Shown piece after piece: positions 1 to 8,383 of a DNA stretch of 64,000 bases (positions are counted from its first letter, which is position 1; each line of letters starts with the position of its first letter). The notes beneath the pieces were generated by a model, which saw only the letters and a program-made list of their open reading frames with translations, was not told the DNA's origin and did not search any database. The DNA is from Pseudoflavonifractor sp050943825 (lineage in GTDB: Bacteria; Bacillota; Clostridia; Oscillospirales; Oscillospiraceae): assembly GCF_050943825.1 (NCBI RefSeq), contig NZ_JBMNPX010000005.1, forward strand, positions 124,001-188,000. Reading direction: 5' to 3'. Both the position numbers and the translations under genes were made by a program.

Positions 1-139
1 CCCGCTCCGCCTCGGCCAGCTCGGCCAGACGGGTGAGGAGCTGCCGCTGCTCCTCCCGCCGCTCTGCCGCCCGCTCGGGAGGCAGGGCGGCAAAGGGCGC
101 GTCCAGATGAAAATCAGCGGCATGTATCAGCTTCAGCAT
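1..139 (-). CDS. SbcD/YhaO-like DNA repair metallophosphoesterase, N-terminal fragment
   Basis: Only the first 46 codons are inside the window; the gene runs off the left edge. The visible N-terminus begins MLKLIHAADFHLDAPF, the metal-binding D-x-H block that opens calcineurin-like nucleases of the YhaO/SbcD/Mre11 family, followed by the charged ERAAERREEQRQLL helix usual in YhaO. Such proteins are Mn-dependent nucleases acting with an SMC-like ATPase in double-strand break processing. A GGAGG site lies 8 nt before the ATG. It is the last gene of a leftward operon, 27 bp after the YmdB-like gene. Specific function cannot be settled from this fragment. Confidence 0.75.
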   Translation of the reverse strand, partial: MLKLIHAADFHLDAPFAALPPERAAERREEQRQLLTRLAELAEAER

Positions 140-166
140 GGTTCTTTCCTCCGGTCTTTTTTCCGG

Positions 167-946
167 TCAGCCCCGGATGTCCACCCGCTCCACCGCCACG
201 CACCGCCTGGTCTCCGTGTCGATGGAGAAGAGCACGCTCTCCAGCTTGCACTCCCCTCCCGCCGACTCGTACCGCTGGGGCAGTCCGCCCAGGAAGCGGT
301 TGATGGACTGCTCGGGGCGGATGCCCAGCACGGAGCGGGCCGGGCCGGTCATGCCCAGGTCGGTGACAAAGCCGGTGCCCTTGGGCAGAATCTGGGTGTC
401 AGCAGTGGGCACGTGGGTGTGGGTGCCCCACACCGCCTGGACCCGGCCGTCCAGATAGTAGCCCATGGCGCCCTTCTCACTGGTGGCCTCGGCGTGGAAG
501 TCCACCACCGCGATGTCGGCGCCTCCCTCCTTCAGGATGCGGTCGGCCACGGTGAAGGGGTTGTCGAAATTGGAGTCCATCTCGCACCGGCCGATGAGGT
601 TCATCACCCCGATGCGGATGCCCCGGGGGCCCTCAAACACGCCCCAGCCACGGCCGGGCACCCGGCTGGTGTAGTTGGCGGGGCGGAGAATGTACCGGTT
701 CTCGTCCAGGAAGGGGGCGATCTGGATGCGGTTCCAGGTGTGGTTGCCCAGGGTGATGACGTCGGCTCCGGCGTCAAAGATGTCCTGGGCCTGCCGGGGC
801 AGGATGCCCACGCCGGAGGCATTCTCCCCGTTGACCACGGTGAAGTGGACGTCGTGGAGGCGTTTGACCTGGCGCAGGTGTCTGGAGAGGTAGTTCAGGC
901 CGTCGTCGGACGCAACATCGCCCACGGCCAGCAGATTGAGTATCAT
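167..946 (-). CDS. YmdB-type metallophosphoesterase (TIGR00282 family)
   Basis: 259 aa, the usual length for YmdB, a cytoplasmic binuclear-metal phosphodiesterase that hydrolyses 2',3'-cyclic nucleotides and, in Bacillus, influences RNase Y-dependent regulation and biofilm formation. Family blocks are visible in order: AVGDVASDDG (residues 7-16), VNGENASG, TLGNHTWNR, VDFHAEATSEK and GTHTHVPTAD, which supply the Asp/Asn/His metal ligands. The start ATG overlaps the stop of the upstream PPC gene in an ATGA junction, so translation is probably coupled. In many Clostridia ymdB follows rny; here rny lies 24 kb away. Confidence 0.9.
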   Translation of the reverse strand: MILNLLAVGDVASDDGLNYLSRHLRQVKRLHDVHFTVVNGENASGVGILPRQAQDIFDAGADVITLGNHTWNRIQIAPFLDENRYILRPANYTSRVPGRGWGVFEGPRGIRIGVMNLIGRCEMDSNFDNPFTVADRILKEGGADIAVVDFHAEATSEKGAMGYYLDGRVQAVWGTHTHVPTADTQILPKGTGFVTDLGMTGPARSVLGIRPEQSINRFLGGLPQRYESAGGECKLESVLFSIDTETRRCVAVERVDIRG

Positions 947-1347
947 GGCTGTTCCTCCTGCCGGATGACCAGCTCGTCATAGCCGGTCTCCGGGTCAAAT
1001 TCCGTGTCGAAGCGGACGCCGGGCAGCTCCAGCACCACGATTTCCGCCGTTGTGTTGACAATGCACCCCGCCATCAGGTGGCCTCCCAGGGTGGTGAGGT
1101 CCTCCCGGGACAGGGAGATGTGCAGGTGGGTCCGCTTCTCTGACAGGGTACCCATCAGGGAGACGATCTCCAGCGGCTCGTCCAGGGTGCGCACCGTGAC
1201 GCCCGAGGCGTCCCGCACACGGGCCCGGCTGACGCAGCCCACACCGGAGACCACCGCGGCCGCCGGGATATGGTGCTCCCTGGCGAATTCCTCCAGCTTT
1301 TCCAGCAGGTCGTCTCCCCGCCGGAGCCGGAAGCAGTGGGTTTTCAT
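943..1347 (-). CDS. PPC/DUF296-domain protein
   Basis: 134 aa made of one PPC (plants and prokaryotes conserved, DUF296) domain. The conserved core is present: PAAAVVSGVGCVSRARVR, SLMGTLSEKRTHLHISLS and TLGGHLMAGCIVNTTAEIV, including the HLH and GGH histidines that in bacterial members sit in the trimer and often bind metal. The biochemical role of stand-alone bacterial PPC proteins is unclear; nucleic-acid or metabolite binding has been suggested. I use the ATG at 1347 because GGGAGG stands 9 nt before it; longer readings have no ribosome site. First gene of the operon with the YmdB-like and YhaO-like genes. Confidence 0.8.
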   Translation of the reverse strand: MKTHCFRLRRGDDLLEKLEEFAREHHIPAAAVVSGVGCVSRARVRDASGVTVRTLDEPLEIVSLMGTLSEKRTHLHISLSREDLTTLGGHLMAGCIVNTTAEIVVLELPGVRFDTEFDPETGYDELVIRQEEQP

Positions 1348-1398
1348 AGACAGGCCTCCCTTCCGCCCGCCTCTCCCACATGGAGAGGTGAGACTTAT

Positions 1399-1427
1399 AT
1401 TATATGCGATTTTTCCAGCCAGGGCAA
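1399..1427 (-). promoter_or_regulatory. SigA-type promoter for the PPC-ymdB-yhaO operon
   Basis: On the minus strand TTGCCC (1427-1422), a 17-nt spacer and a perfect TATAAT (1404-1399), about 45 nt before the PPC start codon. Confidence 0.75.
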
Positions 1428-1515
1428 TGTGCTTTCTGTTGGGGGCGGCGTTTTTCATTTGCCTGTGGGGGCAAAATGGAGTACAATGTGAGGTACTCTG
1501 GGCCCCGGGCCCCGC

Positions 1516-1533
1516 TTCTTAAAAAGTTCTTAA
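1516..1533 (+). promoter_or_regulatory. Direct repeat, possible response-regulator operator
   Basis: TTCTTAA occurs at 1516-1522 and again at 1527-1533, 11 bp apart and just upstream of the promoter of the two-component operon. Tandem boxes one helical turn apart are what OmpR/PhoB regulators bind, so autoregulation is a reasonable inference. Confidence 0.35.
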
Positions 1534-1545
1534 ACCTTTCCGTTC

Positions 1546-1573
1546 TTGCGGCTTAAAGTTTCCGTGCTAGGAT
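1546..1573 (+). promoter_or_regulatory. Probable promoter of the two-component operon
   Basis: TTGCGG (1546-1551), 16-nt spacer, TAGGAT (1568-1573). The -10 is imperfect; position between the divergent operons and just before the regulator gene supports it. Confidence 0.45.
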
Positions 1574-1597
1574 TATTTCAGACATGAGGTGAACGAG

Positions 1598-2290
1598 TTG
1601 TACAACATTCTCATCTGTGACGACGACAAGGACATTGTCTCCGCTCTGGACATCTACCTCACCAGCGAGGGGTACAAGACCTTCAAGGCCTACGACGGTC
1701 TGGAGGCGCTGAAAATAGTGGACCGGGAGGACATCCAGCTGGTGCTGCTGGACGTGATGATGCCCGGACTGGACGGCATCCGCACCACCGCCAAGCTGCG
1801 GGAGAGCAAGAACATCCCCATAATCCTGCTCACCGCCAAGAGCGAGGACTCGGACAAGATTCTGGGTCTGAACATCGGCGCCGACGACTATATCACCAAG
1901 CCCTTTAACCCCATTGAGGTCATCGCCCGGGTGAAGAGCCAGCTGCGGCGGTACACCACCCTGGGCGGCCGTGAGCGAACCGAGGACAACGTGATCCGCA
2001 ACGGCGGCATCGCCATGGACGACGGCGCCAAGTCGGTAACCGTGGACGGCGAGAGCGTGTCCCTCACTCCCATTGAGTACAATATTCTCAAGCTGCTGCT
2101 CAAGAGTCCGGGCCGGGTGTACTCCACCAGCCAGATCTATGAGCAGGTGTGGAACGACCCCTCTCTGGGCTCGGAGAACACGGTGGCGGTGCACATCCGC
2201 CACCTGCGGGAGAAAATCGAGATTGACCCGGCCAACCCCCGGTACATCAAGGTGGTGTGGGGCCTGGGTTATAAGATGGAGAAGCTGTAA
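1598..2290 (+). CDS. OmpR/VanR-family response regulator
   Basis: About 230 aa. An N-terminal receiver domain has the acidic pocket CDDD (residues 7-10), phospho-acceptor Asp52 in VLLDVMMPG, a conserved Thr in ILLTAKSED and Lys in YITKPF; a C-terminal winged helix (about 130-230) ends in the typical VWGLGYKMEKL. Together these mark a DNA-binding regulator that is phosphorylated by the kinase encoded 43 bp downstream. I prefer the TTG at 1598, which has AGGTG 6 nt upstream; a GTG at 1589 would add three residues but lacks a ribosome site. Closest known type by look is VanR; the regulated genes cannot be told from the sequence. Confidence 0.9.
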   Translation: MYNILICDDDKDIVSALDIYLTSEGYKTFKAYDGLEALKIVDREDIQLVLLDVMMPGLDGIRTTAKLRESKNIPIILLTAKSEDSDKILGLNIGADDYITKPFNPIEVIARVKSQLRRYTTLGGRERTEDNVIRNGGIAMDDGAKSVTVDGESVSLTPIEYNILKLLLKSPGRVYSTSQIYEQVWNDPSLGSENTVAVHIRHLREKIEIDPANPRYIKVVWGLGYKMEKL

Positions 2291-2333
2291 ATCCCCGCTT
2301 CTCCGGCAAATCAACTGACAGGAGCTGATTTCT

Positions 2334-4478
2334 GTGAGAAGCCTCAATTTCAATCCGGTGTCCCGGGCGGGGGTCTTTCTCCTGACCATGGCGGTGCTGG
2401 CGGCGGCCTTTCTCTCAAGCCTGCTCACCGCCGCCAACTGGGATGACCTGTGGACCGGCGGCGACTACTACAACAGCAACACCGCACGGATGGATATGTT
2501 CTCCGACCTGAGCCAGGTGGAGCAGCTGGTGGATCTCCTGCTGCGGGAGCGCTGGACCGGAGACCTGTCCTACCTGGAGGAGCAGCAGCTCAGCGGCCTT
2601 CAGGATCGGCTTTCCCCTGAAAACACCAACTTCCGCTACCAGGTCCACGACCAGTCCGGGGCTCTTCTGGCCTCCAACCTGAACGGCGCATCCCTGGTGG
2701 ATACCACCGGCACCCAGATAACCAATGCCGCCACCATCACCTACGGCAGCGACCTGGCCTATGACGACTACACCTATTACGATGAGGATCTGGAGCGGTA
2801 TGTCCGCATGGTGCGCACGGAGGACGGCTTTGTCACCTGCGACCCGGCGGACAGCGTGGAACATTTCAACGCCTACGGCTACTACTCTGACGGTGACGTC
2901 TTTGACGGCTACGACGAGAGCTTTGACACCCGCATCAAGCGGGAAGAGGTGGTCATCCAGGCGGGTATCGCCAACCCCATGCCCATTTCGGACAGCTACT
3001 CCCAGAGCCGCGTTTCCTATGCCGAGCTCCAGGGCCGTCTGCCCTATGTGGCCCTTGTGGCCCTGATCACCTGCCTGCTGAGCCTGGCGGGTATCCGCAG
3101 TCTGCTGATGGACTGCTGCCGCCGCCGGGAGAACGGCTCCGTACCCCTCACCTGGCAGGAACGGGTGCCCTATGACGTGTACCTGACGGCGGACTTTTTC
3201 CTGGGCGCCGCCCTGCTCTCCGCGGGGGACCAGGTGTCCTATGTGTATAACCAGGGCAACACCCGTCTTTTTGTGCTGGTGGGCCTGGCTGTGTTCGCCA
3301 TGGCGGGAGCCGCCCTCACCCTGGGCCTGCTGATGACCACCGCCATCCGCCTGAAAAACCACAATCTGCTGCGCTCCATGCTGGTGTGGCGGATGCTCAG
3401 GGCCACAGTCCACTTCCTGTCCCGGATGGTCCACGGCTGGACCATGAGCCGCCGGATTGTTACCCTCTTCCTGCTCTACCTGCTGGGCAGCCTGCTCACC
3501 GGCCTGACCGTGGTGCTCATCCCGGTCTATCAGGGCTTTGTGCTCTGGTGCCTGTGCCGGTGGAGCCGCCAGTGGAAGGCTATCCGTGCGGGCACGGCGG
3601 AGATTGTGGGCGGCAGCCCGGAGACCAAGATCGACACCACCGGCATGTACCGGGACCTGCGGGAGCACGCCGAGCAGCTCAACGACCTGGGCGCGGCGGT
3701 GAGCGCAGCGGTGGACCAGCGGATGCAGTCCGAGCGGTTCAAGGCCGAGCTTATCACCAATGTGTCCCACGACCTGAAGACCCCCCTCACCTCCATCATC
3801 AACTATGTGGATCTGCTGAAAAAGGAGCCTCTGGACAATCCTAAGGCTCTGGAGTACCTGGAGGTACTGGACCGGAAGAGCCAGCGGCTGAAAAAGCTGA
3901 CCGAGGACCTGGTGGAGGCCAGCAAGGCCTCCACGGGCAGCCTGCCCGTCAGCCTGGAGCGGCTGGGTATCGTCCAGTTCGTGGGCCAGGCATTGGGCGA
4001 GTACGAGGAGCGGTTCCAGGCCCACAATCTGACGGCGGTGCCCACCCTGCCCCAGGATGAGCTGTTCATCTGGGCCGACGGCCGCCACCTGTGGCGGGTC
4101 ATCGACAACCTGTTCTCCAACTGCTGCAAGTACGCCCTGGAGGGCACCCGCATCTACCTGGACGTGACCCGTTGGGAGGGCATGGTGACCCTGTCGGTGA
4201 AGAACATCTCCCGCCAGCAGCTCAACATTCCCCCGGAGCGGCTGATGGGGCGGTTTGTCCGGGGCGAGGAGTCCCGCACCACCGAGGGCTCCGGCCTGGG
4301 TCTGTCCATCGCCCGCAGCCTGACCGAGCTCCAGGGCGGCACCTTCCGGCTGGACATCGACGGAGACCTGTTCAAGGCCGCCGTCTCCTTCCCCGAGGCG
4401 GTGGCTCTGCCCGAGCCCACCCCCGGTCTGTCCTCTGAACCGGAAAACAGCCCTGATTCCCTGGACCACAGCGCATAA
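2334..4478 (+). CDS. Multi-pass membrane sensor histidine kinase
   Basis: 714 aa, GTG start with GGAG 9 nt upstream. One N-terminal membrane segment (about 12-34) precedes a roughly 190-residue acidic, Tyr/Asp-rich extracytoplasmic region; further membrane segments follow near 237-257, 283-300, 310-335 and 375-405. The kinase core has the H-box NVSHDLKTPL with His479, the N-box NLFSNCCKY and the G-box EGSGLGLSIA. As in VanS-like kinases the separate D-x-G box is not evident. It forms a two-component pair with the preceding regulator. The ligand is unknown; the large multi-helix sensor module is unlike a simple two-helix VanS and suggests cell-envelope sensing. Confidence 0.9.
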   Translation: MRSLNFNPVSRAGVFLLTMAVLAAAFLSSLLTAANWDDLWTGGDYYNSNTARMDMFSDLSQVEQLVDLLLRERWTGDLSYLEEQQLSGLQDRLSPENTNFRYQVHDQSGALLASNLNGASLVDTTGTQITNAATITYGSDLAYDDYTYYDEDLERYVRMVRTEDGFVTCDPADSVEHFNAYGYYSDGDVFDGYDESFDTRIKREEVVIQAGIANPMPISDSYSQSRVSYAELQGRLPYVALVALITCLLSLAGIRSLLMDCCRRRENGSVPLTWQERVPYDVYLTADFFLGAALLSAGDQVSYVYNQGNTRLFVLVGLAVFAMAGAALTLGLLMTTAIRLKNHNLLRSMLVWRMLRATVHFLSRMVHGWTMSRRIVTLFLLYLLGSLLTGLTVVLIPVYQGFVLWCLCRWSRQWKAIRAGTAEIVGGSPETKIDTTGMYRDLREHAEQLNDLGAAVSAAVDQRMQSERFKAELITNVSHDLKTPLTSIINYVDLLKKEPLDNPKALEYLEVLDRKSQRLKKLTEDLVEASKASTGSLPVSLERLGIVQFVGQALGEYEERFQAHNLTAVPTLPQDELFIWADGRHLWRVIDNLFSNCCKYALEGTRIYLDVTRWEGMVTLSVKNISRQQLNIPPERLMGRFVRGEESRTTEGSGLGLSIARSLTELQGGTFRLDIDGDLFKAAVSFPEAVALPEPTPGLSSEPENSPDSLDHSA

Positions 4479-4485
4479 ATTATCT

Positions 4486-4520
4486 CCGGCACGGGACAAT
4501 ATCCCGTGCCGGAAATTTTT
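4486..4520 (+). terminator. Rho-independent terminator after the two-component operon
   Basis: Perfect 11-bp stem CCGGCACGGGA (4486-4496) / TCCCGTGCCGG (4502-4512), 5-nt loop, then A3T7. Confidence 0.9.
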
Positions 4521-4542
4521 TTGCTTTTTGGGCATTTTTCTC

Positions 4543-4571
4543 TTTTCAAATCTCCTGTTATATGGTATGAT
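4543..4571 (+). promoter_or_regulatory. Probable trxB promoter
   Basis: TTTTCA (4543-4548), 17-nt spacer, TATGAT (4566-4571), 37 nt before the start codon. Confidence 0.5.
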
Positions 4572-4576
4572 TTTAA

Positions 4577-4591
4577 TAAGAATAATTCTCG
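4577..4591 (+). promoter_or_regulatory. Fur/PerR-like 7-1-7 inverted repeat at the trxB start site
   Basis: TAAGAAT-A-ATTCTCG resembles the 7-1-7 box of Fur-family repressors (TGAGAATnATTCTCA form), with five of seven arm positions symmetrical. It covers the predicted transcription start, where a repressor would block trxB. Which Fur-family protein would bind is not known. Confidence 0.4.
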
Positions 4592-4607
4592 TTAATGGGG
4601 TGAGCAT

Positions 4608-5513
4608 ATGTACGACATCATCATCATCGGCGCCGGTCCTGCGGGCCTGACCGCCGCCATCTATGCCAAGCGGGCCGGATACTCTGCCCTGCTGCTGGAG
4701 GGGGGCACCCCCGGCGGCCAGGCGGCCACCACGCCGGACATTGAGAACTGGCCGGGCAGCAAGCAGGTCTCCGGGCCGGATTTTGCCATGAACCTCTACG
4801 AGCAGGCCCAGGCTCTGGGCACTGACATCCGCTTTGAGCGGGTGGCCTCTCTGTCCGACAACGGCACATACAAGACTGTGACCACCGGCGGCAGCACCTA
4901 TGAGGGCCGGACGGTCATCATCGCCAACGGCGTGCGCCGGCGGAAGCTGGAGGTACCCGGCGAGGAGCGGCTGGCGGGCCGGGGCGTCAGCTACTGCGCC
5001 ACCTGCGACGGCAACTTCTTCCGTGGCAGGGATACGGCGGTGGTGGGCGGCGGCAACACCGCCCTGGAGGACGCCCTGTTCCTGGCCAACATCTGCCCCA
5101 ACGTGTACCTGGTCCACCGCCGGGATACCTTCAGGGCGGAGCGGCATCTGATTGACGCCCTGGCCGCCGCGCCCAACATCCATGTGCTCCTCTCCCACAA
5201 GGTGGTGGAAATCCAGGGCGAGCAGTCCGTCACCTCCCTGCTGGTGGAGGGTCCCGACGGCAGGCGTTCCCTGCCCGTGGCGGGTGTGTTCGCCGCCGTG
5301 GGCCTGGCCCCGGACAACCAGGTCTTCTCCCCGCCTCTGGAGTTGGACCAGGCTGGTTATATCATCGCCGGTGAGGACACCCGCACCAATGTGCCCGGCA
5401 TCTTTGCCGCCGGTGACACCCGTGTGAAGGACCTGCGCCAGCTGGTCACCGCTGCGGCGGACGGCGCTTCCGCCGCCTCCCAGGCCGGCCGCTACCTCCA
5501 GTCCGCCCAATAA
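4608..5513 (+). CDS. trxB: Thioredoxin reductase (NADPH, FAD)
   Basis: 301 aa, typical for low-molecular-weight thioredoxin reductase, which passes electrons from NADPH through FAD and a redox disulfide to thioredoxin. Visible motifs: FAD-binding GAGPAG (8-13), redox-active CATC (Cys130/Cys133), the second nucleotide fold GGGNTALED followed by HRRDTFRAE, whose arginines select NADPH, and the C-terminal FAD motif FAAGDTR. GGGGTGAG precedes the ATG by 4 nt. Monocistronic by its flanking terminator and own promoter. A flavin reductase of the same fold serving a ferredoxin or alkyl hydroperoxide system is possible, but no peroxiredoxin gene is adjacent. Confidence 0.88.
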   Translation: MYDIIIIGAGPAGLTAAIYAKRAGYSALLLEGGTPGGQAATTPDIENWPGSKQVSGPDFAMNLYEQAQALGTDIRFERVASLSDNGTYKTVTTGGSTYEGRTVIIANGVRRRKLEVPGEERLAGRGVSYCATCDGNFFRGRDTAVVGGGNTALEDALFLANICPNVYLVHRRDTFRAERHLIDALAAAPNIHVLLSHKVVEIQGEQSVTSLLVEGPDGRRSLPVAGVFAAVGLAPDNQVFSPPLELDQAGYIIAGEDTRTNVPGIFAAGDTRVKDLRQLVTAAADGASAASQAGRYLQSAQ

Positions 5514-5523
5514 ACAGCAAATA

Positions 5524-5554
5524 TGCGCCCTGGGAACAGCGTTTCCAGGGCGCA
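5524..5554. terminator. Hairpin between convergent trxB and NlpC/P60 genes
   Basis: TGCGCCCTGG-GAA and TTTCCAGGGCGCA form a 12-bp stem with one unpaired base. No strong T run on either side, so termination efficiency is uncertain; location between convergent genes supports the role. Confidence 0.5.
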
Positions 5555-5562
5555 CTGTCTGC

Positions 5563-6378
5563 TTAGAATATGGAGCCAACCGCCGTCAGGCTTCCGGCCA
5601 GATCGGCCCGATAGCCCGCGTGGCCGGCTCGGAGGCTGTTGATGACAACGCCGTCGTCCCCCCCACGGGCGGTGGCGTGGATGTACCGCCCGTCCCCCAA
5701 GTACATTGCTACATGGCCGGGGAAGAAGAGCAGATCGCCGGGGCGCATGTTCTCCCTGGGAATGGGCCGGATGGGGTAGCCCTCCCTGATGGCCGCGTCC
5801 CGCCAGATGATCACCCCGCAGAGCAGGTAGGCCATGGAGCACAGCCCGGAGCAGTCGATTCCCATGGGGCTTTTGCCGCCCCAGCGGTAGTGGGTCCCCC
5901 GGTAGGCCAGAGCGGCATCCACCAGGGCCGAGCGCATGCCCTCCTCGTCCTCATAGACGGGCGAGGTGTGGTACTGCCCCAGAAAGCTGCTGCGGAGGTA
6001 CCCCTCCTGTCCGCCGGGGAGCAGCACCCGCTGCCAGCCCTCCTGCGCTTCCCCTCTGGGGGCCACCAGGTCCCCGCGGACCAATGTGGCCACCTGCCAG
6101 GCGGCCACATTGGGAGAGGCCAGCACGTCGCAGGTCCCCTGGAGCACCACCTTCTTCTCCCGGCTTGCCCAGCGCGCCGCCGTCTCCCCGCCGAAGAGGA
6201 GACACTCCTCCGGCGCGTAGCCGGTGTAGCCGTAGTGGGTGCGCACCAGCCGCCAGCCGGTGCCAGTGTCCTCCAGCACCTCCACAATCATGCCCCCCAG
6301 GGCCTCGTCCGCCCGCTCACACCGGTGCGACGGCCCGCTCATCAGTGGGCAAATAGAGGATGTCACAACCGCTCTCAT
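5563..6378 (-). CDS. NlpC/P60 cysteine peptidase with SH3-like repeats
   Basis: 271 aa. The C-terminal NlpC/P60 domain shows the catalytic Cys in MGIDCSGLCSMAYLLCG, the His in FFPGHVAMYLGDGRYIHA and a further polar site, the triad of gamma-D-glutamyl-diamino acid endopeptidases that cut stem peptides of peptidoglycan (YkfC-like). Two SH3b-like segments precede it (about 20-75 and 80-135). There is no clear signal peptide, so it may act on recycled muropeptides in the cytoplasm, as YkfC does. The start at 6378 has GGAGGG upstream; a 33-codon longer frame has no site. Stand-alone gene. Confidence 0.85.
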   Translation of the reverse strand: MRAVVTSSICPLMSGPSHRCERADEALGGMIVEVLEDTGTGWRLVRTHYGYTGYAPEECLLFGGETAARWASREKKVVLQGTCDVLASPNVAAWQVATLVRGDLVAPRGEAQEGWQRVLLPGGQEGYLRSSFLGQYHTSPVYEDEEGMRSALVDAALAYRGTHYRWGGKSPMGIDCSGLCSMAYLLCGVIIWRDAAIREGYPIRPIPRENMRPGDLLFFPGHVAMYLGDGRYIHATARGGDDGVVINSLRAGHAGYRADLAGSLTAVGSIF

Positions 6379-6548
6379 CTTCCGCCCTCCTCTCTCAGTT
6401 CCGCCCTTTCTGATTACGAGGGTAGCATAGTTTTCTGCCCTTGTAAAGCGACCGCAAAAAGACCCTTTGATTTTCAAATTTCTGCCTTTTTCTTATCCTG
6501 GGTCACTTGGCAGAACAGCAAAAATATGGTATGCTTTTTAAAAGTCCG

Positions 6549-6576
6549 TTTTATCGTACATATTTTTCGTTATGAT
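6549..6576 (+). promoter_or_regulatory. Possible promoter of the WYL regulator gene
   Basis: TATGAT (6571-6576) with TTTTAT (6549-6554) 16 nt upstream; good -10, weak -35. Confidence 0.4.
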
Positions 6577-6599
6577 GGAGTGGAAAGGGGGGATGCGCC

Positions 6600-7610
6600 A
6601 TGGCGAGAGGCGCCAATCAGAAGCTCAAGCTGCCGCTGCTGGAGCGGACCCTGCTCCGGGAGACCGATGAGGAGCACCCTATGACGGTCCAGCAGCTGAT
6701 CAGCACCCTGGAGGCCCATGAGATAGGGGCGGAGCGGAAGAGCATCTATGATGACATGGACGCGCTGCGGGAGTTGGGCCTGGACGTACAGAGCAGGAAG
6801 GGAAAGTCCCCGGGCTGGTTTATCGGCGGGCGGGAATTCGAGCTGGCCGAGCTGAAGCTGCTGGTGGATGCGGTGCAGTCCTGCAAATTCATCACCCGCC
6901 GCAAGTCGGACGCGCTGATCCACAAGCTGGAGACCCTCACCAGCCGCCACCACGCCCGCTCGCTGCAGCGGCAGGTCTATGTGTCCGGCCGGGTCAAGGC
7001 CATGAATGAGAGCGTGTATTACAACATCGACAAGCTCCACAGCGCCATTGCCACCGGCAAATCAGTCACCTTCCGGTACTTTGAGTACAATGTGAAGAAG
7101 GAGAAGGTCTTCCGCCGGGAGGGCAAGCGCTATCAGGTCAGCCCCTACGGGCTGATCTGGGACAACGAGAATTACTATCTGGCCGGATACGATCACCTGC
7201 ACCGGGAGATGCGGCACTACCGGGTGGACAAGATGGCCGAGCTGGCGGTGACCTGCCTGCCCCGCCTGGGGGACGAGAGCTGCCGTGACTTCGACCTGTC
7301 CACCTACGCCCAGAAGCATTTCGGCATGTTCAGCGGCCGGGAAGCCCAGGTGGCACTGCGCTGCAGCAGCCAGCTGGTGGGTGTGGTGCTGGACCGGTTC
7401 GGGCAGGATGTGATTCTGGTGCCCGACGGCGCCAATCACTTTACAGTCACGGTACGGGCGGTGGTGAGCCCCCAGTTCCTAGGCTGGCTCTTCGGCCTGG
7501 GCTCCGGGGCGGAGCTGCTGGGCCCCGCCTGGGCGGTGGAGGCCTTCCGGGCTCAGCTGCAGGCGGTGGAGGGCTGCCTGTCCGCACCGCCCCCTGCCAG
7601 CAGTCAATAA
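6600..7610 (+). CDS. WYL-domain transcriptional regulator
   Basis: 336 aa. N-terminal winged helix-turn-helix (about 10-70; ERKSIYDDMDALRELG is the recognition region), central WYL domain (about 150-225) with SPYGLIWDNENYYLAGYD, and a C-terminal WCX extension. WYL proteins bind small ligands or single-stranded nucleic acid and switch transcription; substrates are mostly unknown. GGGGGG precedes the ATG. It lies 53 bp upstream of an orphan response regulator on the same strand, so both may be co-transcribed. No defence genes are adjacent, which argues for an ordinary metabolic or stress role. Confidence 0.88.
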   Translation: MARGANQKLKLPLLERTLLRETDEEHPMTVQQLISTLEAHEIGAERKSIYDDMDALRELGLDVQSRKGKSPGWFIGGREFELAELKLLVDAVQSCKFITRRKSDALIHKLETLTSRHHARSLQRQVYVSGRVKAMNESVYYNIDKLHSAIATGKSVTFRYFEYNVKKEKVFRREGKRYQVSPYGLIWDNENYYLAGYDHLHREMRHYRVDKMAELAVTCLPRLGDESCRDFDLSTYAQKHFGMFSGREAQVALRCSSQLVGVVLDRFGQDVILVPDGANHFTVTVRAVVSPQFLGWLFGLGSGAELLGPAWAVEAFRAQLQAVEGCLSAPPPASSQ

Positions 7611-7663
7611 CCTTACCTTTCTGTCCTGTCCCCGGCGACTTCTCAAGGAAAGGAGACCTCACC

Positions 7664-8356
7664 ATGGCAGAACGGATTTTGATTGTGGACGATGAGGCAA
7701 AGCTGCGGGCGCTGGTGGCAAAGCACGCCCGCCATGCAGGCTATGAGATCGCCGAGTGCGCCGACGGGCGCGCCGCGGTGGAGCGCTGCCGGGAGGGCGG
7801 CATTGATCTGGTGATTCTGGATATCATGCTCCCCGGCCTGGACGGCTATGAGGTGCTTCGGGCCATACGCACCTTCTCCGATGTACCGGTGCTCATGCTC
7901 TCCGTCCACGGAGAAGAGCAGGACAAGGTCCGCGGCTTCAAGCTGGGCGTGGACGATTTCATGGTCAAGCCCTTCTCCCCACGGGAGCTGATGTACCGCG
8001 TAGCCGCCATTCTCAAGCGCAGGCGCCCCGCGCCCGCGCCGGACGCCCCCACCCTGGGCATCGGCGGGCTGGTGGTGGACCCGGCGGCCCGCCGGGTTTC
8101 GGTGGACGGCCGGACCGCCGAGCTCTCACCCAAGGAGTTTGATCTGCTGCTCCAGCTGGTCTCCCATCCGGGCACCGCCATGACCCGCCAGGTCCTGCTG
8201 GAGGCGGTGTGGGGCCCCGACCGCCCCAAGGGCGAGCGCACGCTGGACACCCATATCAAGCAGGTCCGCCGGGCCATCGGCCCCTACGCCGTTCAGATTG
8301 TCACTCTGCGGGGCGTGGGGTACCGCTTTGACGACACCCCCGGACAGCTCCCCTGA
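7664..8356 (+). CDS. Orphan OmpR-family response regulator
   Basis: 230 aa. Receiver domain with VDDE (8-11), phospho-acceptor Asp53 in VILDIMLPGLDG, Ser/Thr site in LMLSVHG and Lys in FMVKPFSP; C-terminal winged helix with ELSPKEFDLL and LRGVGYRFD. A strong AAGGAGA site precedes the ATG. No kinase gene lies next to it: the neighbours are a WYL regulator upstream and a P-type ATPase downstream beyond a terminator. It must therefore use a distant kinase, another phosphodonor, or act as part of a WYL-regulator unit (inference). Confidence 0.9.
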   Translation: MAERILIVDDEAKLRALVAKHARHAGYEIAECADGRAAVERCREGGIDLVILDIMLPGLDGYEVLRAIRTFSDVPVLMLSVHGEEQDKVRGFKLGVDDFMVKPFSPRELMYRVAAILKRRRPAPAPDAPTLGIGGLVVDPAARRVSVDGRTAELSPKEFDLLLQLVSHPGTAMTRQVLLEAVWGPDRPKGERTLDTHIKQVRRAIGPYAVQIVTLRGVGYRFDDTPGQLP

Positions 8357-8383
8357 CACGCCCGGTTCCTTACACTGATAGTC

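Noticed and set aside
2415..5579. Very long open frame on the minus strand opposite the histidine kinase and trxB genes
   Set aside because: Antisense shadow: composition is Gly/Gln/Val/His-rich, there is no ribosome site, and the plus-strand genes are clear. The same applies to long antisense frames at 11986-15024, 46225-48486 and 50135-53377.
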